From: Mucilaginibacter sp.
GTDB taxonomy: Bacteria; Bacteroidota; Bacteroidia; Sphingobacteriales; Sphingobacteriaceae
Direction of reading: 5' to 3'
DNA length: 64,000 nt
Assembly (NCBI GenBank): GCA_028288025.1
Contig: JAQBOM010000008.1
Span: 186,001 to 250,000, forward strand
Notes under the pieces: model-generated
The model's database searches: none
What the model saw: the letters and a program-made list of their open reading frames with translations, nothing else
Told to the model about the DNA's origin: nothing
Translations under genes and position numbers: made by a program
Shown here: positions 1-8,436 of the stretch, piece after piece
How positions within the stretch are numbered: position 1 is the stretch's first letter
How the letters are laid out: each line of letters begins with the position of its first letter

Positions 1-184
1 TATTTCGTAAATATAATCATTTATTAAATGCTATATCGTAAGACATTCCTGGGACCCGTATGCCTACCTATTCAAGTCTCAGACGAGGTAAAGATCATTA
101 ATATAAGGTATTGATTTATAGGTTTGTAATAAACTAATTTATATCATTAGATTTGTAGTTAATATTTCAACCTAACCACAACTA
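1..184. other. A+T-rich lead-in to the defence cassette
   Basis: No gene can be supported here. A 28-codon open frame (28-114) exists but has no homology I recognise. The stretch presumably holds the promoter of the three-gene cassette, although no clear TAnnTTTG box with a matching -33 element is visible. No tRNA was found. Confidence 0.4.
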
Positions 185-1345
185 ATGGGTGAAAATAAAT
201 TAGCAAATGACGCATCTGATTCTATTGGCGCTATTATATATCAGTTTTATATAGCCTTAAATAAATGCTTTGAACTTGAACCGAATGAAACCGTCTTTAT
301 CGAAAAATTCGGTGATGTATCCAATTCGACTCAACAAATAGAGGTAAAGCAGTACTCAGATCCTCTCACTGACTCTCATCTGAATTTTTGGAATACGGTT
401 AACAATTGGCTCCATGTAGATTTTGATCATACTCGTTTTAAAAACTTGATCTTGCTGACTACTCAGGACTATGGGCCTAAAACTCAGTTTGCCAAATGGA
501 ATGATGCAAATTCCGACGAACGGTTAATGATATTAAATGAAATCAAAGATGCAGCGGTTAAAAGACACCAAACGGCGCTGGCTAAAGACGAAGGTAGACA
601 AAAAGCAAAACCAGAGGCCTTAGCATTAATGGAAAAAGTACTTTCTTCGGAATCTGCTGAACGCCTAAACCAGATAGTGGCTAAGACATTTATTGCCGAT
701 GCAACCCCGCTTCCGCCCGAGTATTATGCAGCAATAAAAAATAAATATTTGAAGGGCATTCCCAGTATTAATAAAGACGTTGTAATGACCGCGATGCTTG
801 GATTGATCATGAGCCCGGAAATAACGGATAATGCTTTTGAAATTACAGAGGAGACTTTTTCAAAACAGTTTCAGGAGATTACGGCCCAATATAATTCTAC
901 AACGATTATTTTCCCTAAAAAGCTTTTGAATACGAAAATTGATGAGTCTGAGAGAAATAAACATCTCGATGAGAACTACGTAAAGAAGATATTAGAAATC
1001 GAATATGACGAAGCAATACCTGACGCAGTCACGCATTATGTAGTGACTAATAAGACAATCGCAGAGGAATTAATGGACAGATTATCAAACAAACAAGTTT
1101 ATGAGGCTTATCACCAGGAAATTATCAATCAGATCAAGCCGAAGTATGCTACTGCTTGTCGGAATGCGAAGGAGGACTCTTTAATCAATCAATCGAAAGA
1201 TCATTATGATAGTATTATGAGTTTACCGTCGCCTGCACTTGGGAACTTTAATGATACCCATATTATTTTCAAAAATGGCACCATTCACATCCTCGCCAAC
1301 GACGATACTTATGGGTTAAGATGGAAGCTAAAATTAGAAAAATGA
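185..1345 (+). CDS. Nuclease-like component of an ABC three-component (ABC-3C) defence cassette
   Basis: The first ~110 residues resemble the DUF4297/CAP4-type nuclease domain found in anti-phage systems. G43-D44 and, nine residues on, E53-V54-K55-Q56 form a D...ExK metal site of the PD-(D/E)xK kind. The remaining ~270 residues are mostly helical with no motif I can name; in related systems this part is thought to contact the ATPase partner. The 386-residue product has no signal peptide or membrane segment and should be cytoplasmic. It is the first of three genes joined by ATGA overlaps, so the three are probably translated together. Base composition is more A+T-rich than the housekeeping genes to the right, which fits horizontal transfer. 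The family match is from memory; a role in phage defence is inferred. Confidence 0.75.
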   Translation: MGENKLANDASDSIGAIIYQFYIALNKCFELEPNETVFIEKFGDVSNSTQQIEVKQYSDPLTDSHLNFWNTVNNWLHVDFDHTRFKNLILLTTQDYGPKTQFAKWNDANSDERLMILNEIKDAAVKRHQTALAKDEGRQKAKPEALALMEKVLSSESAERLNQIVAKTFIADATPLPPEYYAAIKNKYLKGIPSINKDVVMTAMLGLIMSPEITDNAFEITEETFSKQFQEITAQYNSTTIIFPKKLLNTKIDESERNKHLDENYVKKILEIEYDEAIPDAVTHYVVTNKTIAEELMDRLSNKQVYEAYHQEIINQIKPKYATACRNAKEDSLINQSKDHYDSIMSLPSPALGNFNDTHIIFKNGTIHILANDDTYGLRWKLKLEK

Positions 1346-1809
1346 GTAAGTCAGTAGATAGTTTTTATGCGTTGTATAATAATCCGTTTTTACTTTCTGG
1401 TATTGTCGTGGAGTTTTACAAACATTATAGCTTCAAACAACAGAATGATATACTCTTAAGCTACCTCATCCTTCCACTAACATTATATGAAAGCAGTAAG
1501 GCCGGCTTGCAAAGAGCTAATAAACAACGTTCGATCAGAACATTTGTTAAAGAACCGGAAAGGTTGTTTGGCTTGGCTGAACGCTTAAAGGAGTATAAAA
1601 AAATGACTAATCTGACCATGCAATTTGCGATAGACCAGCGATATCTACTAATCGATGAGGTATTGTCAGTGAAAGTTGACTCTAGCAACGAAATAACAAT
1701 GAACCCTGGCTTAAAACCACATCTGACCGCGGCTGCAAATTTAGCGAAAATGCTAAATGCAGTTGATGTTATATCAGTTTACCGACAATTTGGCATCAAG
1801 AGAATATGA
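1342..1809 (+). CDS. ABC-3C system middle component
   Basis: A small helical protein (155 residues from this start) of the kind that always sits between the nuclease-like and the SMC-like genes of ABC-3C cassettes. The segment 'NPFLLSGIVVEFYKHY' followed by 'LSYLILPLTLY' is the typical N-terminal signature of that family: an 'NP...' opening, then a hydrophobic 'ILPL' helix. An ATG at 1321 would add seven residues. I prefer 1342 because it overlaps the upstream TGA as ATGA, the same junction used between this gene and the next. Its biochemical role is not established; it is thought to bridge the nuclease and the ATPase. It has no catalytic motif of its own. Confidence 0.72.
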   Translation: MSKSVDSFYALYNNPFLLSGIVVEFYKHYSFKQQNDILLSYLILPLTLYESSKAGLQRANKQRSIRTFVKEPERLFGLAERLKEYKKMTNLTMQFAIDQRYLLIDEVLSVKVDSSNEITMNPGLKPHLTAAANLAKMLNAVDVISVYRQFGIKRI

Positions 1810-3854
1810 AAAGCTATATTAAGTATATCGCCGTTATTGACAATCAAAATAACCACCACTTCGTGGAATTTTACGAAGGGCTTAATATCATTACGGGCAA
1901 ATCCTCAACGGGAAAAAGTGCGATGATTGAAATATTCGATTATTGTTTTGGTAATTCAGAGTATACTGTTCCTGAAGGCGTGATCACGGAGGAAGCCCAA
2001 TTATACTTTGTAGTGATGAAGGTAGCGGAAGCTTATTTAGTCCTGGGACGGAAACCTGATGATAATAAAGCGTTCATTAACCTTGAGACAGATGAAAGTG
2101 TAGTTAATGATATTAATTCTTTTACGATTGATTATTTTAAAGACTTTATACATTTAGCGGATTTTAAAAAAGAGCTAAGCAGGTCATTTGGCATCGATAT
2201 AACAGACACGGATACCGACCTTGAGGACCGTAAATATCGTCACAACAACAAAAAGAAAGAAAGTCCCACAGCAAGGCACTTTACGTCGTTCATGCTGCAA
2301 CATCAAAATCTCATAGCGAATAAGCATTCTTTGTTCTATCGCTTTGATGAAAAAGAAAAAAGAGATCAAACGATCGAGCAGTTTAAAATATTTGCGGGAT
2401 TTTTTGACCAAGATTATTTCCTTAAAAAGCAAGAATTAAGCGAATTGCAACGTCAACATAAACAGCTAAGCACGGAAAAAGAAAAAGCGGTGAATTATAG
2501 TCAGTCAATAAAAGGCAGGCTGAAAGATTTATTAACAGATTATCTCGCTGTTACGGGAAATGTCTTGCTCGATGAAGATCCGGACGCGATAATCTCAAGA
2601 CCAACGGATAGCTTAGAAAGGATCATCGACAGAAAAGTGGAGATAAATGCTAATTCTGACCAAAACGTGCAATTAAGGGCGCAATTGATTCAAGATCGTA
2701 ACAAGATCATCGCGCAGAAAAGAAAGCAGCAAACAGTTCTTCAAAATATTACAAGTTCTATCAATGCAGTTGAACAGTATGTGGCACAATCTAGCGATAT
2801 AGAGACCATCGAACAGGTTAAACTAAAAGTATCTGAATGTCCATTTTGTGAAACCCCTCATGAACTAATGGTCAAAGAAGCTAATGAGTTGCATTCCGCC
2901 ATTCATTGGCTAAACCATGAGCTTTCAAAATCCAGCTATGTATTCGAGTCTTTCAAGTCGAATGAAAAAGCCGCGAAAGCAGAAATTGAAGCAAAATCTG
3001 AAACTTTAGCTGAGATCAACGAAAAAATTAAAAGCATAGACGAAATTGTTGAAAAACTGGAGAAAAACCGGAGCCTCGATGAGCAAGGATTAAAAGTTAA
3101 ATTTAGAATTGAAAGTTTGCTAGAAGAAGTTCAGCGGGTTAATAACTCTGATCTTGATACCAAGATCGCAGCTATACAGGGAAAAATCGACATACTGAAT
3201 GAAGATATTAAGAAAAACTATAATAGTGACGCCAAGCAAACTGAGGCGGAGAAAGTAATCAATGCCCGAATGAAAGCTTTAGGTACTGAATTGGATTTTG
3301 AAGCTTATTATCAACCCATCAACCTAAAGTTTGACCTTGAAACGTTTGATCTCTATCACGAAAAGTCTTACGAAAAAAGGATATATCTACGATCCATGGG
3401 AAGCGGTGCGAACTGGTTATATAGCCATTTGGCCCTATTTACGAGTTTGCAATATTATTTCTGCTCCTTAGGGTCAAAATGTTTGATCCCACCTATACTT
3501 TTCATTGATCAACCTAGCCAGGTGTATTTCCCAAGCAATATTGATAATAAGACGAGTTTCAATGCTGAAGAACTAAAAAAACAAACCTTAGAAGACAGCG
3601 AAGCAGAAGAAACGATTAAACAAAAAACGGATGAAGACCTGCTTTCGGTCACCAAAATGTTCAAACAATTGCTGGCACACTGTAATTATACGAAAGAGCA
3701 AACGGGAATAATGCCACAGATTATTGTTACTGATCACGCCGACAATTTGATTTTAGAAGGCGATCAAACATTCGAAAATCTAGTGGCTGGACGTAGGTGG
3801 AGAACCCGAGGTTTTATCGAAATTCAACCATTCGCCGATGAGGAAGTGGGCTAG
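1806..3854 (+). CDS. SMC/Rad50-like ATPase of the ABC-3C system (DUF3732)
   Basis: An ABC-class ATPase split by a long coiled coil. Walker A is GKSSTGKSA (31-39). Coiled-coil segments run from about 200 to 330 and 360 to 500, and between them C345-P-F-C348 makes half of a zinc hook like that of Rad50. After the second coil comes a glycine-rich signature region ('SMGSGANW') and then FIDQPSQVYFP (566-576), the Walker B of the DUF3732 family, where Q replaces the usual E after D568. 'IIVTDHADN' near the end is a switch-like His/Asp. The 682-residue length fits the family. It starts on an ATGA overlap with the middle component. The likely role is DNA sensing or loop extrusion that licenses the upstream nuclease; that mechanism is inferred. 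Confidence 0.85.
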   Translation: MKSYIKYIAVIDNQNNHHFVEFYEGLNIITGKSSTGKSAMIEIFDYCFGNSEYTVPEGVITEEAQLYFVVMKVAEAYLVLGRKPDDNKAFINLETDESVVNDINSFTIDYFKDFIHLADFKKELSRSFGIDITDTDTDLEDRKYRHNNKKKESPTARHFTSFMLQHQNLIANKHSLFYRFDEKEKRDQTIEQFKIFAGFFDQDYFLKKQELSELQRQHKQLSTEKEKAVNYSQSIKGRLKDLLTDYLAVTGNVLLDEDPDAIISRPTDSLERIIDRKVEINANSDQNVQLRAQLIQDRNKIIAQKRKQQTVLQNITSSINAVEQYVAQSSDIETIEQVKLKVSECPFCETPHELMVKEANELHSAIHWLNHELSKSSYVFESFKSNEKAAKAEIEAKSETLAEINEKIKSIDEIVEKLEKNRSLDEQGLKVKFRIESLLEEVQRVNNSDLDTKIAAIQGKIDILNEDIKKNYNSDAKQTEAEKVINARMKALGTELDFEAYYQPINLKFDLETFDLYHEKSYEKRIYLRSMGSGANWLYSHLALFTSLQYYFCSLGSKCLIPPILFIDQPSQVYFPSNIDNKTSFNAEELKKQTLEDSEAEETIKQKTDEDLLSVTKMFKQLLAHCNYTKEQTGIMPQIIVTDHADNLILEGDQTFENLVAGRRWRTRGFIEIQPFADEEVG

Positions 3855-4127
3855 TAGCATTATCTAGTCTCAAACATGCCTGGATTTACAATTGAACAGG
3901 TAATAAATCAAGTAATGGGAGGCCGGCATGTTGTGATTTTAGATGCTTGTGGCCGAATCAATGCCTTAATCCCGTCCAGTTATATAAACTAACGTTATAC
4001 TTCTCAATTATCTCAAAATCCTTATATTTGTGGTGTCATTTAGGCAGAGTACTAAAGTGAGTGCCAGCGAAATTGAGCGATTGTTAACTGATTGTAAATC
4101 AGCATAAAATATAACAGGGTTCGGGGA

Positions 4128-4230
4128 CAGTAACTCCCGCAAAAAAAGCGGTTAACCTATATGGTTGCCGCTTTTTAATTCGGTCAGCATGGACGTTTAA
4201 CGGGGCGGAACCCAGTAACTCTCACAAAAA
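4128..4230. repeat. Imperfect 18-bp direct repeat, possible attachment-site scar
   Basis: CAGTAACTCCCGCAAAAA at 4128-4145 and CAGTAACTCTCACAAAAA at 4213-4230 agree at 16 of 18 positions and lie 85 bases apart just right of the ABC-3C cassette. Paired target copies beside a mobile cassette are typical of nested integrations. No integrase is in the window, so this is only suggestive. Confidence 0.4.
4143..4176 (+). terminator. Rho-independent terminator
   Basis: AGCGG...AACC pairs with GGTTGCCGCT around a short TATAT loop (one bulge and one wobble pair), ending in TTTTT. It would stop rightward transcription from the TATATTTG box at 4024 or from the defence cassette. Confidence 0.65.
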
Positions 4231-4260
4231 GAAAAAACCCGCATTTCTGCCGGTTTTTTC
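4231..4260. terminator. Rho-independent terminator, bidirectional
   Basis: GAAAAAACC...CGGTTTTTTC stem with a single bulged base. It lies just past the stop of the leftward lipoprotein gene ending at 4287 and has T-runs on both strands. Confidence 0.7.
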
Positions 4261-4286
4261 TTTTTGAATGTTTCAAAGTTTCTTGG

Positions 4287-4670
4287 TCAATTCGACAATA
4301 CCACTTTAACAATAGCATCGGTAGGTGGCGGTATGCCTAAATGAGCCATATCCTGTACATCTATTGTAATGCCGCCGGTGCCATGTGTAAAGCTGTATGA
4401 TATGTCGTTGTACACTTCGGGCAATTGTTCGTAAACGCCATTGCCAAAACTGATGTAAACCGATACCAGTCCGTTCGCATTGTAGTAATTTGTAAGTTCG
4501 GGAACATTAATTGATACAGAATAAGAGTCGCCATGATCGTAAGTTACCCAGGCGCTGCTTGGAACGTCAAACAAAAGTGTTTGCGTACTACTGGCATTGT
4601 TGATATACTCTTTCTGGCAGGAAGAAAAACCAACCGCTACTATCGCTAAAAGTAAAATAAGCTTTTTCAT
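4287..4670 (-). CDS. Small secreted lipoprotein of unknown function
   Basis: 127 residues beginning with a lipoprotein signal: charged MKK, a hydrophobic core, then a VGFSSC lipobox with C18 as the lipidated cysteine. The QKE after the cysteine has no strong LES-type surface-export signal that I can confirm. The mature part is Ser/Thr/Tyr-rich and probably all beta strand ('VSVYISFGNGVYEQLPE'). No catalytic motif is visible and I do not recognise the family. It sits beside another lipoprotein gene on the same strand but 205 bases away, with a terminator between them, so it is probably transcribed separately. Confidence 0.7.
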   Translation of the reverse strand: MKKLILLLAIVAVGFSSCQKEYINNASSTQTLLFDVPSSAWVTYDHGDSYSVSINVPELTNYYNANGLVSVYISFGNGVYEQLPEVYNDISYSFTHGTGGITIDVQDMAHLGIPPPTDAIVKVVLSN

Positions 4671-4820
4671 ATATTTTATATTTTAATTAATAGACTATAT
4701 TATATACCAAGAGTTTAACCGGCTGGTGCGATATGATATGATATTGTTTATAGCGCTTATTTACATTCAGAGAGACCGCAGATTTCCTATCAGGCTGTAA
4801 TTCGTAATGGCTTAAAACAT

Positions 4821-4852
4821 AAACGCCTGTCACTTTGCAGCAACAGGCGTTT
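4821..4852 (-). terminator. Stem-loop terminator of the DUF4397 gene
   Basis: AAACGCCTGT (4821-4830) pairs perfectly with ACAGGCGTTT (4843-4852). It lies 24 bases beyond the stop codon of the leftward gene. The T-run on the minus strand is weak. Confidence 0.6.
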
Positions 4853-4875
4853 ACGGATGTTAAATATTATTTGCT

Positions 4876-5556
4876 TTATTTTTCGGTGATCACATTTGCT
4901 GCGATGGTTGCGCTGGTGGTACCCGAAAAGTAAACGGTGTAAACATGCCCGGCCTGCATAGCAGAAGGAATGCTTAATAACACCGTAGAAGAGTTTGACG
5001 CCTTCAGCGAAAAAGCGGTGGCAGGGTCAACATCATAATAAGCAGAAGCTGCTTTATACGCCAATGCGGAAATCAGGTTCGCGCTTCCTGTGGCGGCAAT
5101 ATCGATATTTGATGTTAATGCCGAACTAAGGTTGATAAAACGCACCCGGGACTTGCCCGACTGCGGCGCTGTTCTGTCATCCTCCGCAGTTGTTGCGGAA
5201 CCGCCGTCGGTATAAAAAACATCGTAATACTTGCCGGCCGCAAGCGACAGGGTTGTGGTGGCGTCCACTGTTCCGGTACCCGATGCTTTAAACTGCCCCT
5301 GGTGACTGCCTGCGCTGGTAGTAATAAAAGCTGAACTTTGCGAATAGGCCATTGCCGAGCTGTTTAATTTGTTGTTATCCAAATAGAAGTCCTGCGGGGT
5401 TGACCCCTGGGCTGAATTGGTGACCATTACATAGGCTGAAAGACTTGCACTGCTGCTGCTCTTTTTGCATGAAGATAGCGAAATTGATAATGCCGTCACT
5501 GCAGATAGCATAAGTAATAAAGGTCGGCTTGTAATTGTTTTTAAAATGGGTTTCAT
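4876..5556 (-). CDS. DUF4397 domain lipoprotein
   Basis: 226 residues. A signal peptide ends in a lipobox 'SISLSSC' with the lipidated Cys near residue 30, followed by a Lys/Ser-rich linker. The mature protein has the DUF4397 layout: strands beginning 'AYVMVTNSAQGS..DFYLDN', then 'YYDVFYTD', and a second half with 'SRVRFINLSS..NIDIAATG'. That is the repeated pattern of a small beta-sandwich found in many Bacteroidetes surface lipoproteins. Function is unknown; it is likely a cell-envelope structural or adhesion-type protein. A stem-loop terminator follows it. Confidence 0.8.
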   Translation of the reverse strand: MKPILKTITSRPLLLMLSAVTALSISLSSCKKSSSSASLSAYVMVTNSAQGSTPQDFYLDNNKLNSSAMAYSQSSAFITTSAGSHQGQFKASGTGTVDATTTLSLAAGKYYDVFYTDGGSATTAEDDRTAPQSGKSRVRFINLSSALTSNIDIAATGSANLISALAYKAASAYYDVDPATAFSLKASNSSTVLLSIPSAMQAGHVYTVYFSGTTSATIAANVITEK

Positions 5557-5684
5557 AATGATGTTTAATGGTTAATGTATTGATAAAACGCCTGTATTAT
5601 TGAAATATTTTATAAATATGATTGATAAGTTAACTGACAAGCATTAAAAAGATGGGTTTCAGCAAATTAAAAATCATGAATCTC

Positions 5685-5996
5685 TTACATAGCGATATGC
5701 TGCCCGGGACGGGGATCGTCGGGCAAAATCTCCATTTCAGGATATTCTATATAGTCGGCGTACCATTGTATGGCGCCCACTACATCCAATGCATCTTCGG
5801 GCGTGATATTGATCGTTTCAAAGGCATATAGCTTACTATTGGCATAGCCATAAAGCTGGATTTCGCTGCTGTTGGGTTGAAATTGATCCTCGTCGAGGCA
5901 AACGACCCGAATCTTTAAGCTGGTATCTCGCGAATGAATAATGTCTCGGCAGGCATTTTTCGGGTCTGTGGCTAATAAATATACATTGTAATCCAT
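5685..5996 (-). CDS. Conserved small protein of unknown function
   Basis: 103 residues, acidic, with no signal peptide or membrane segment, so probably cytoplasmic. The first half alternates hydrophobic residues as in a small alpha/beta domain. The C-terminal tail is Pro/Asp-rich ('ILPDDPRPGQ'). No motif is recognised. It has its own space on both sides (129 and 345 bases) and is probably monocistronic. Reading-frame quality and lack of any competing gene support it, but it remains a hypothetical protein. Confidence 0.55.
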   Translation of the reverse strand: MDYNVYLLATDPKNACRDIIHSRDTSLKIRVVCLDEDQFQPNSSEIQLYGYANSKLYAFETINITPEDALDVVGAIQWYADYIEYPEMEILPDDPRPGQHIAM

Positions 5997-6341
5997 AAAA
6001 GTGTAACAACGTTTGATGTTGATGGTTTCCGGTTAATTGGCTAATCTCAGAATGGATAATTTGTTTAACGGTATTTAATTCAGCCCTTTTGGGAGAGAAT
6101 GCGAAGTGTGTTTCTTAATAGTTAAATCCCCTCATTGCCCTACCCCTTTTAAATCTTTGGTCGTATATTCTTACAACCACACTGTTTAAAAAAAGTTTCG
6201 TTATTGGAAAAATATCAAATCCGGTAGCAGGCGGTTTGCGTACATACATTAAAAAACCACCAAATAGTTAGTGAACAATAAAAAAGCGGCAGCCTTATAT
6301 GAGGTTGCCGCTTTTTTGCTATTAATAAACACTAACAAAAA
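5997..6341. other. Intergenic region, nothing but a terminator
   Basis: No gene or conserved site is visible apart from the strong terminator at 6280-6317. The C-rich segment near 6127-6150 has no recognisable structure. Confidence 0.5.
6280..6317. terminator. Strong bidirectional terminator
   Basis: AAAAAAGCGGCAGCC pairs with GGTTGCCGCTTTTTT across an 8-base loop, with one G-T wobble. It ends the leftward DUF6600 gene (stop at 6342) and has T-tracts on both strands. Confidence 0.85.
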
Positions 6342-8255
6342 TTAACGCTGATTCGGGGGTGGCGTTTGTTTGCGTTGCTGTTCCTGGCGCTGCTGCTCTT
6401 GCTGCTGGCGTTGAGCCTCCTGTTGAGCAGCCCGTTGTTGTGCAGCTTGCTGTTGCGCTGCCTGTTGTGCAGCTCTTTGCTGAGCCTGTTGTTGGGCTTG
6501 CTGCTGTTGCGCTGCTTGTTGTGCGGCTCGTTGCTGGGCTTGTTGTTGCTGAGCCTGCTGTTGCGCTGCCCTTTGCTGAGCTTGTTGTTGTTGCACAGCC
6601 TGCTGGCGTTGCTGATCTTGCTGCGCAGCTTGTTGCTGGCGCTGTTGCTGGATAACCTGCTGGCGTTGCTGATCCTGTTGCGCAGCTTGTTGCTGACGTT
6701 GTTGCTGGATAGCTTGCTGCCGTTGCTGATCCTGCTGTGCTGCTTGTTGCTGGCGCTGTTGCTGGATAACCTGCTGGCGTTGCTGATCCTGTTGCGCAGC
6801 TTGTTGTTGACGCTGCTGCTGAACGGCTTGCTGGCGTTGCTGATCTTGCTGCACGGCTTGCTGTTGTTGTTGGCGTTGCTGCTGGATAGACTGCTGACGC
6901 CGCTGATCTTGCTGTGCGGACTGTTGCTGACGTTGCTGGTCTACTTGCTGTTGACGCTGTTGCTGTATAGCCTGCTGACGCTGCTGATCTTGCTGCGCAG
7001 GTTGTATGCCTTGTTGCTGGCGCTGTTGCTGGTCAATTTGCTGTTGACGCTGTTGTCTTTGCTGCTGTCCACCCTGTTGCTGCGCAGGTTGTATGCCTTG
7101 TTGCTGGCGCTGTTGCTGGTCAATTTGCTGCTGACGCTGTTGTCTTTGCGCCTGACCGCCTTGCTGCTGGCCGGGTTGTACGCCCTGCTGTTGGCGTTGC
7201 TGTAAAGCCTGTTGCTGCCGTTGTTGCTGATCTCTTATCTGCTGTTGCATCTTTGGATCACTACCGGGCTGTTGCTGGCCGGGAGCCACACCCTGGCGGC
7301 CATCAAACCGCGGGTTGCCCTGCCTGTTTACAGGATTAACACGCACAACGCCGTTATTAGGGTTCGGGTCTTTTGCAACCATAGCCAGTCTTGCCGCGTT
7401 GTTATGATTCATTGCAGGCGCACCGCCATAGCCGCGGTTGGCAATAGCCTGCTGTGGGTTCTGCTGTTTATATGCCTCACCGTTAACTACCCGTTCGGGG
7501 CGTGCATCCGGAGATCGCTGAACTGCCGGGCGATAAATATTTAAGCTATTGTTATTGATTGTTGGATTGCCTGGCCGGTTAACGGTATTTACGTTATATA
7601 TCCTGACATTTTGATGTGTTGCATCCCGGATCTCCTGCGGGCGCGGGCCCGCTATGTAGGTTTGATTATTATTCACATACGTATTATTAATAATAGTCGT
7701 ATTGCGAATAATGGTCACCGACCTTGAAGGGGGCGCATAATAGTTATATATATACGGACTGTTTATATAATTCTGCGGTGCGCACACCCAGTAATTATCC
7801 GGTTCACGGTAACCTCTGCCAAACGACAGCGAGATACTTATGCCTGGCATCAATGGCGCCCAGCCGTAATATCCGCCTCCGTGGCGCCACCTTACCCAGG
7901 CAGGCGCCCATTCGCTGCCGGGTATCCATTCCCAGCCATAATAATCATCGTATTTCCAGCGGCCATAGTGGAAAGTTGCCCATCCCCAGGGGTAGTTAGA
8001 AACCCAAACATTTCCATAATCGGTTAAAACCCAGTGCCCTCTGGAAGCGTATGGCCTGAAACTGTCATCCACATCAGGTACCCAAACATCCCCGTACTGG
8101 GGGTCCTCAACCCATGTTCCGTACGGTTGCAGGTAATCATAAAATTCCTGGTTTGATATATACCGGCCTTCCTGGGCTTTACTTTTGCCCGGAATGGCGA
8201 TCAGGATCAAAGCCGATAACAGGCCGATCCCGAATATTTTTTTTAGTATTCTCAT
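6342..8255 (-). CDS. DUF6600 secreted protein with long Gln/Arg repeat tail
   Basis: 637 residues. A cleavable signal peptide covers about 1-27 (ends 'SKAQE'). Residues ~30-165 are the Tyr/Trp-rich DUF6600 repeat region ('YGTWVEDPQYGDVWVP', 'WEWIPGSEWAPAWVRWR'), in which short W/Y/G blocks repeat. An Asn/Pro-rich linker follows to about residue 330. The last ~300 residues are almost only Gln, Arg and Ala, encoded by nested tandem repeats. Such proteins are exported to the envelope of Bacteroidetes; their job is unknown. The tail may form coiled or amyloid-like fibres (inference). The Q-rich tail varies by whole repeat units, so its length probably differs between strains. Confidence 0.8.
   Translation of the reverse strand: MRILKKIFGIGLLSALILIAIPGKSKAQEGRYISNQEFYDYLQPYGTWVEDPQYGDVWVPDVDDSFRPYASRGHWVLTDYGNVWVSNYPWGWATFHYGRWKYDDYYGWEWIPGSEWAPAWVRWRHGGGYYGWAPLMPGISISLSFGRGYREPDNYWVCAPQNYINSPYIYNYYAPPSRSVTIIRNTTIINNTYVNNNQTYIAGPRPQEIRDATHQNVRIYNVNTVNRPGNPTINNNSLNIYRPAVQRSPDARPERVVNGEAYKQQNPQQAIANRGYGGAPAMNHNNAARLAMVAKDPNPNNGVVRVNPVNRQGNPRFDGRQGVAPGQQQPGSDPKMQQQIRDQQQRQQQALQQRQQQGVQPGQQQGGQAQRQQRQQQIDQQQRQQQGIQPAQQQGGQQQRQQRQQQIDQQQRQQQGIQPAQQDQQRQQAIQQQRQQQVDQQRQQQSAQQDQRRQQSIQQQRQQQQQAVQQDQQRQQAVQQQRQQQAAQQDQQRQQVIQQQRQQQAAQQDQQRQQAIQQQRQQQAAQQDQQRQQVIQQQRQQQAAQQDQQRQQAVQQQQAQQRAAQQQAQQQQAQQRAAQQAAQQQQAQQQAQQRAAQQAAQQQAAQQRAAQQEAQRQQQEQQRQEQQRKQTPPPNQR
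6603..6830 (-). repeat. Four tandem 57-bp coding repeats
   Basis: Units start at 6603, 6660, 6717 and 6774 with a few substitutions each. Each encodes 19 residues of the type QQDQQRQQ(V/A)IQQQRQQQAA, so the repeat number can change without breaking the frame. A diverged fifth unit starts at 6831. Further left the tract decays into shorter QQA-type repeats. Confidence 0.9.
6985..7165 (-). repeat. Two ~87-bp coding repeats
   Basis: A second, longer repeat class in the same Gln-rich tail. Each unit encodes about 29 residues containing 'QRQQRQQQIDQQQRQQQGIQ' and a PAQQ block. Two copies are nearly identical. Confidence 0.8.
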
Positions 8256-8436
8256 AATTGGTGTTTAAAATATCTGTAATATTCGACGAATTAAATGGTT
8301 AATAGTTTAAGCATTTAATATTTAAACGTCAGTTGTTGTAAATAGTTAACTGGTTTATAGTCACGTAATATTTTTACAACATTATTATACAACTGTTTTT
8401 AAATTAAATAGTTTTACAGCCTATTTGCATTACAGT

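Larger units (their letters stand above)
3855..4286. other. Gene-free stretch with tRNA-Tyr-like arm, direct repeat and two terminators
   Basis: No gene is visible. It holds a TATATTTG box (4024-4031) that would read rightward, and an anticodon-arm look-alike CTGA-TTGTAAA-TCAG (4088-4102) whose loop matches tRNA-Tyr (anticodon GTA). A GGGTTCG (4118-4124) resembling the start of a T-arm follows. The parts do not close into a full cloverleaf, so it may be a broken tRNA or chance. Two copies of an 18-base repeat and two terminators follow. The layout looks like the edge of an integrated island. Confidence 0.4.

Noticed and set aside
4040..4140. Intact tRNA-Tyr gene
   Set aside because: The anticodon arm fits but D-arm, T-arm and acceptor stem do not close; kept only as a possible remnant.
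6366..7205. Long Leu-rich open frames antisense to the Gln-rich tail
   Set aside because: They are the mirror image of CAG/CTG-type repeats in the DUF6600 gene; no start context or protein-like features.
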